From NCBI GenBank assembly GCA_010672925.1, contig JAAHFP010000022.1, positions 45,730 through 109,729 on the forward strand: DNA of 64,000 nt, given 5' to 3'. The notes beneath the pieces are model-generated. The model worked only from the letters and a program-made list of their open reading frames with translations, made no database searches and was not told the DNA's origin. The number at the start of each line of letters is the position of its first letter. Position 1 is the first letter of the stretch. The position numbers and the translations under genes are program-made. Source of the DNA: Symploca sp. SIO1C2 (GTDB taxonomy: Bacteria; Cyanobacteriota; Cyanobacteriia; Cyanobacteriales; Coleofasciculaceae). Positions 60,663 to 64,000 of the stretch are shown here, one piece after another.

Positions 60663-60772
60663 TACCAAATCTTCCTTTCAAACCCCCGTTTTTACAAATA
60701 GTGAAAACCCTGTAGAGACGCGCCATGGCGCGTCTCTACAATGTGTAATATAACAGAATCAGCTTTATTTCT
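60663..60772. repeat. Palindromic repeat region
   Basis: The same 28-base perfect palindrome found at 16373 occurs at 60712-60739, preceded at 60663 by TACCAAAT, the tip of the nested MITE at 16324. The right tip is missing here, so this is a decayed relative. It may also act as a two-way terminator between convergent genes. Confidence 0.6.
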
Positions 60773-62215
60773 TTACTCCGCTAGCGTAGCTTGTTGCGTA
60801 GCAGCAAACCCCGAACTAGCTTGGTCTATCAGTTCGTAGTAAGCCTCAAACACAGGATATTGATGACGAATCAATTCTACATACTCAGTTTTTCCCTGTT
60901 TGATTTGATAAACAACTGCACGGCTGTAGGCATAAACTGGATCAGTTTCTAGAATCGTTTTTCCATGAGAGAGTTTAAAATTAAACAATCGATCTAAATT
61001 CTCAATTTTGGGAAACCAAATAGTTTCTTCTCCCTTGAGCAAGACATCCAGGTAAATCTGGAATGCCTGGGTAAGACTGGGACAAATAAACTTTGGTAAT
61101 TGGTCAAGTGGTATGGGACTTTTTAAGGGTTGCTGTAGCTGCTTCAAATCCAACGCTCTGGAGAAAGCTGGACTGCTAAGCTGTGTGATATCTTCTGCAG
61201 AAAAGTTGCTTGGTTCTCGCAGTGGTGAGGGTAAGATTCTCAGAAGAACAAGAGCCTGCTGTACAGCTAGTAAAAACTGGTCTGGGAACAATTGTGCATC
61301 TGTTGCATCAAACAAAATCAATGGTGTTTGAGTCACTGAGCAGGCTTGAATTACTTTGGGGATTGCTTGCCATCCTGTCCTGTAGGTTTCCAAGGGTTCG
61401 TGTAGGAACTTCGGCAGCTGGTAGAGTTGTGACCAAGGCAATAAGCTACTCTGTTCAATCATTGCATCCCAGCTAGTAAAACCAAGTTCAGCAACCTGAT
61501 ACTCTAACTCTTCTGGAGAAACTTTTTGTCTAGCTGCTTGCCAAATTTCTAGCTTTTGCTCGTAATCGATACAGCGCTGGATGGCAAAGTTGACCTTAAA
61601 AAAATTAGAGTCAAATTCTGGGTCGGCAAAATCTTTAGCTTTATTAGCTTTTTGTTCTTTGAGCAGTTCCCAAAAAGACTGTGGTAGGTCACTTTTGAAG
61701 GCAGTGAGTGGTAATTGGGAAAAGTCACCACTGCTTTTAGCAAGTTCTAATTGAGCACGATGGGATTCTAGAATATAGCGGTCGAGAATGAAATCCAGGG
61801 TTGTACTAACCTGTGAGGCAAAAGTAAGTGCTGGGTTCCGAATTTGGAGCAGTTGTAGATCAATCAGATCCAAAAAGTTTTGCCACTGTTGTTGGCTGAA
61901 ATGATGGCTATTGTTTTTGCTGAGAACTTGTAGGGGAATTTGAAGGAGATCTCGTCCGGTGGCAGTAGCTTGAGATTCATGGTGCTGGATGAGGTGCAAC
62001 AGATGTTCGTAGCCCTGGGCAATTCTTTGTTCTCCCCAGGAGAATGATTCATTTAAACTGATATCAAATAAGTAGCCTGGTTGATTAGGGAGCTTTGAAG
62101 GTTGAGTAGCCAACATTTTAGCGATCGCTGTTGTTAGGCTCCGAGCAACTCCTCCTGTCCCTACCATCCTTACATAGCCTTGGGTTTTGCGGTGATATAA
62201 ATCAGAGAAAGTCAT
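60773..62215 (-). CDS. Unknown 480-residue protein in an operon with the HMGL-TauD gene
   Basis: The protein begins MTFSDLYHRKTQGYVRMVGT GGVARSLTTAI, contains long helical segments (WQNFLDLIDLQLLQIRNPAL) and a middle strand TPLILFDATDAQLFPDQF, and ends YPVFEAYYELIDQASSG. I recognise no family. The GTGGVARSL segment could be a nucleotide- or phosphate-binding loop but does not match a Walker motif. It starts 37 bases after the HMGL-TauD gene and surely shares its transcript, so it may act on the same metabolite. The last residues use a repeat-like GCTAGCGTAGC stretch. Confidence 0.5.
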   Translation of the reverse strand: MTFSDLYHRKTQGYVRMVGTGGVARSLTTAIAKMLATQPSKLPNQPGYLFDISLNESFSWGEQRIAQGYEHLLHLIQHHESQATATGRDLLQIPLQVLSKNNSHHFSQQQWQNFLDLIDLQLLQIRNPALTFASQVSTTLDFILDRYILESHRAQLELAKSSGDFSQLPLTAFKSDLPQSFWELLKEQKANKAKDFADPEFDSNFFKVNFAIQRCIDYEQKLEIWQAARQKVSPEELEYQVAELGFTSWDAMIEQSSLLPWSQLYQLPKFLHEPLETYRTGWQAIPKVIQACSVTQTPLILFDATDAQLFPDQFLLAVQQALVLLRILPSPLREPSNFSAEDITQLSSPAFSRALDLKQLQQPLKSPIPLDQLPKFICPSLTQAFQIYLDVLLKGEETIWFPKIENLDRLFNFKLSHGKTILETDPVYAYSRAVVYQIKQGKTEYVELIRHQYPVFEAYYELIDQASSGFAATQQATLAE

Positions 62216-62252
62216 CTTTTAGGAATTACTCAAAACAAGTTTATAACGATGC

Positions 62253-63866
62253 TTAGCCCGACATCCGAAAACCAAACTTTAGTTGATTGTCTGCCAATTT
62301 TTCAGAATCGGGTTTGCCGTCAAGCCATAAACGATGAAACTTACGCTTTGCACCTTGATTTTCCTGGAATGGGGTGCGGGTGTGCAAGATTCGGGTATTA
62401 TCCATAACCAGAATTTCTCCCGGCTGAAGTTTGTACTGTAACTTGTCAGCTCCATTCTCCAGGTAAGTTTTAATCAGGTTGTAAGCTTGAGCTACTTCTG
62501 GTTTGGCTTGCACTGTAACCTGATGATCACTGGGTCGATAAGTCAACATCACCTGGTTGTTTTTCCGTACAAAAACCGGACCTCGGTAAACTTCACCATT
62601 AACGGTTGTCGTTACCACCGCATCGGGTTCAAAGAGCGCTTGAAGTCCAATGGGATCCTTTTCTTGGAGGAAATTATAGAGAGTTTCGGCTTGAACCATT
62701 TGAGACTCTCCCCCAGTCTCGGCAGCAACGATGCACTGCAAGGCAACAACTTGGGGAGGAACTGGCATAAAACTCCCATCGGTATGAAAGTCAAAGGGTT
62801 GACCGGTTAAAGCAGTGTAATTTGCCCCAGGCGTGGGTGTTACAGTGGCAATGCCATCACCATCAGAACTACGGTGGAGCATAACCTGACCAAAATGTGA
62901 GCCTAAAGCCAGCAAGTTTTGACGAAAGTGAGAAATGCGATCGCAGGCGATGATAATGCAACCAAACTGATTGAACACGTCTACTAGTGCATTAAGCATT
63001 GCCTGAGACATTTGACTAATTTGTTCAACTTGAAACCTAATCAAATTAGCATCTTTTAGACATTGACTCTCTGCCACAGGGTCATTCGCTGAACTAAACA
63101 TCGGTAGGAGATCTTGGTCTAGCAAACTCAACACCTCCGATGTCGAATAACTACGCTGTTTTTTAATGGATAACTCTTTGATCCTAGTACGGAGTTGTTC
63201 GTAGTACTGTTGGGGAAGTAATTGATTTAAATGGTGTTCAAAGAGATATTTGAAATTACTCGCTCCACTACACTTACCAAACCAGATTTCTGGTTCCTCA
63301 TGAGGAAAGATACTATAGCTATGGCGATCACGCAACAATGTGTGGACATGGACACCTGTTTCATGACTGTGAGCTTTAGGAGAGTAGGGAGGATTGGCTC
63401 GGACCCCAAGACCAGCTAAAGCCTCTGTAACAGCTGCCAAAGCACTATAATCAATTCCTTCTACTTCCCAACCCCAACGCATTCTTAATCCATGTAAAAC
63501 CTGCTCTAGAGCCACATTCCCTGCACGTTCTCCAATTCCCGAAAAGGTTCCAGAAACACCGATAGCACCTGCATGGATCGCCTGGAGAGTATTTTCCAGA
63601 GCTAAACCCATGTCATTATGAAAGTGTACCCCTAGGGCAGCACCATTAGTCACTTCTAAAAGATTACGCAGCCAAACATAGCTCTTTTCTGGGGTTAGAC
63701 ATCCCACCGTATCGCAGAGGAAAAATAGTCCGACATAAGGCTCAAATCTAGAAATGCACTGAGTTAAAAAATCAAAATCTGCACGGCTGGCATCCTCTGC
63801 CGCAAAACAAACTTCTAAACCGCGATCGCGAGCATATTGCAAGTGCTTTAATGTTTTTTCTAGCAT
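62253..63866 (-). CDS. HMGL-type synthase fused to TauD-type dioxygenase, 5'-truncated
   Basis: Residues 1-265 are the C-terminal two thirds of an HMG-CoA lyase/isopropylmalate-homocitrate synthase fold: FAAEDASRADFDFL, LCDTVGCLTP, LGVHFHNDMGLALENTLQA, GIGERAGNVALEQ. Residues about 300-537 are an Fe(II)/2-oxoglutarate dioxygenase of the TauD class: FDFHTDGSF (His, Asp ligands), ILHTRTPF (distal His), KRKFHRLW (Arg). The first third of the barrel, including the DTTLRDG-type metal site, is missing: the frame upstream of 63866 reaches a stop inside a palindrome at 63906-63960, and HMGL-like sequence (TQVCIATS) resumes beyond it in another frame. The substrate is unknown. Confidence 0.7.
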   Translation of the reverse strand: MLEKTLKHLQYARDRGLEVCFAAEDASRADFDFLTQCISRFEPYVGLFFLCDTVGCLTPEKSYVWLRNLLEVTNGAALGVHFHNDMGLALENTLQAIHAGAIGVSGTFSGIGERAGNVALEQVLHGLRMRWGWEVEGIDYSALAAVTEALAGLGVRANPPYSPKAHSHETGVHVHTLLRDRHSYSIFPHEEPEIWFGKCSGASNFKYLFEHHLNQLLPQQYYEQLRTRIKELSIKKQRSYSTSEVLSLLDQDLLPMFSSANDPVAESQCLKDANLIRFQVEQISQMSQAMLNALVDVFNQFGCIIIACDRISHFRQNLLALGSHFGQVMLHRSSDGDGIATVTPTPGANYTALTGQPFDFHTDGSFMPVPPQVVALQCIVAAETGGESQMVQAETLYNFLQEKDPIGLQALFEPDAVVTTTVNGEVYRGPVFVRKNNQVMLTYRPSDHQVTVQAKPEVAQAYNLIKTYLENGADKLQYKLQPGEILVMDNTRILHTRTPFQENQGAKRKFHRLWLDGKPDSEKLADNQLKFGFRMSG

Positions 63867-63905
63867 CGACCAGCGAATGGCACTAAGATAAGCGCCTCGC
63901 CTGAG

Positions 63906-63960
63906 ACAAGTATAAGGGTTATGCCCACAAGTAAATAAATTAGGTAGCCCTTATACTTGT
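63906..63960. repeat. 55-bp inverted-repeat element interrupting the HMGL gene
   Basis: ACAAGTATAAGGG (63906-63918) and its exact complement CCCTTATACTTGT (63948-63960) flank 29 bases. In the minus frame it brings a TAA. On its far side the sequence encodes LDATTQVCIATS, which fits the HMGL region expected before MLEKTLKHLQYARDRG. It appears to be a small insertion that broke the gene. Confidence 0.55.
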
Positions 63961-64000
63961 CGCAATACAGACCTGGGTTGTTGCATCCAGGGATAAGCTT

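Overview
The window looks like a filamentous cyanobacterium. Copies of the HIP1 octamer GCGATCGC are scattered throughout, heptanucleotide-type short tandem repeats sit between genes, small transposable repeats are abundant, and the proteins (WYL and Csx18-type CRISPR proteins, Uma2 endonucleases, WD40, IS1341-type TnpB) are typical of large Oscillatoriales-like genomes. I cannot name a species.

Layout. 16-7494 is the edge of a CRISPR-Cas locus: cas1, a Csx18-like small membrane protein, an excalibur-domain lipoprotein candidate, a peptidoglycan-binding-domain protein, a sigma-70-like factor, a WYL regulator and a CARF-HEPN (Csx1/Csm6-like) RNase. These point to a type III system whose effector genes lie outside the window. 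7608-13497 holds prophage packaging genes (portal, large terminase and a tiny coupled ORF) mixed with IS debris and unknown genes. 13.7-18.7 kb holds TnpB elements, a WD40 protein and an IS-split cysteine-peptidase-like gene. 18.9-20.0 kb is a CRISPR array. 20.1-32.1 kb is one enormous tail tape-measure gene broken by two TnpB elements and several MITEs; its pieces encode a zincin-like, an M23-like and a lysozyme-like (GH104-type) domain. 33.8-37.2 kb holds two divergent CRISPR array pairs with a Uma2 gene between them. 37.2-42.4 kb is a lambda-like tail operon on the minus strand (connector, gp10-like, terminator, tube, repeat protein, G/GT chaperone with a GGGAAAG frameshift site). 42.4-48.6 kb holds an HTH regulator, a large tail-tip protein, another TnpB element and M-like and L-like tail proteins. 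48.9-51.7 kb is a second copy of the CRISPR/Uma2 block. 51.8-55.1 kb holds a DinD-like antirepressor, tail protein J and a 3' tRNA-Val fragment that probably marks an attachment site. 55.1-64 kb is chromosomal: an HhH protein, a phosphoesterase, Uma2, an FAD monooxygenase, a flippase, and an operon with an unusual HMGL-TauD fusion.

How the parts relate. CRISPR arrays lie at four points among the genes of one lambda-type tail module, with no capsid genes visible. Each array has its own leader and terminator. The leaders share an architecture: two inverted 13-bp arms separated by 31 bp, with a third copy of the arm just after the -10 box in the best-defined leaders. The arm sequence changes from leader to leader while staying self-complementary. 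This covarying leader dyad, and the intimate mixing of arrays with tail genes, are the most novel-looking features. All similarity statements come from reading the sequence, not from database searches.
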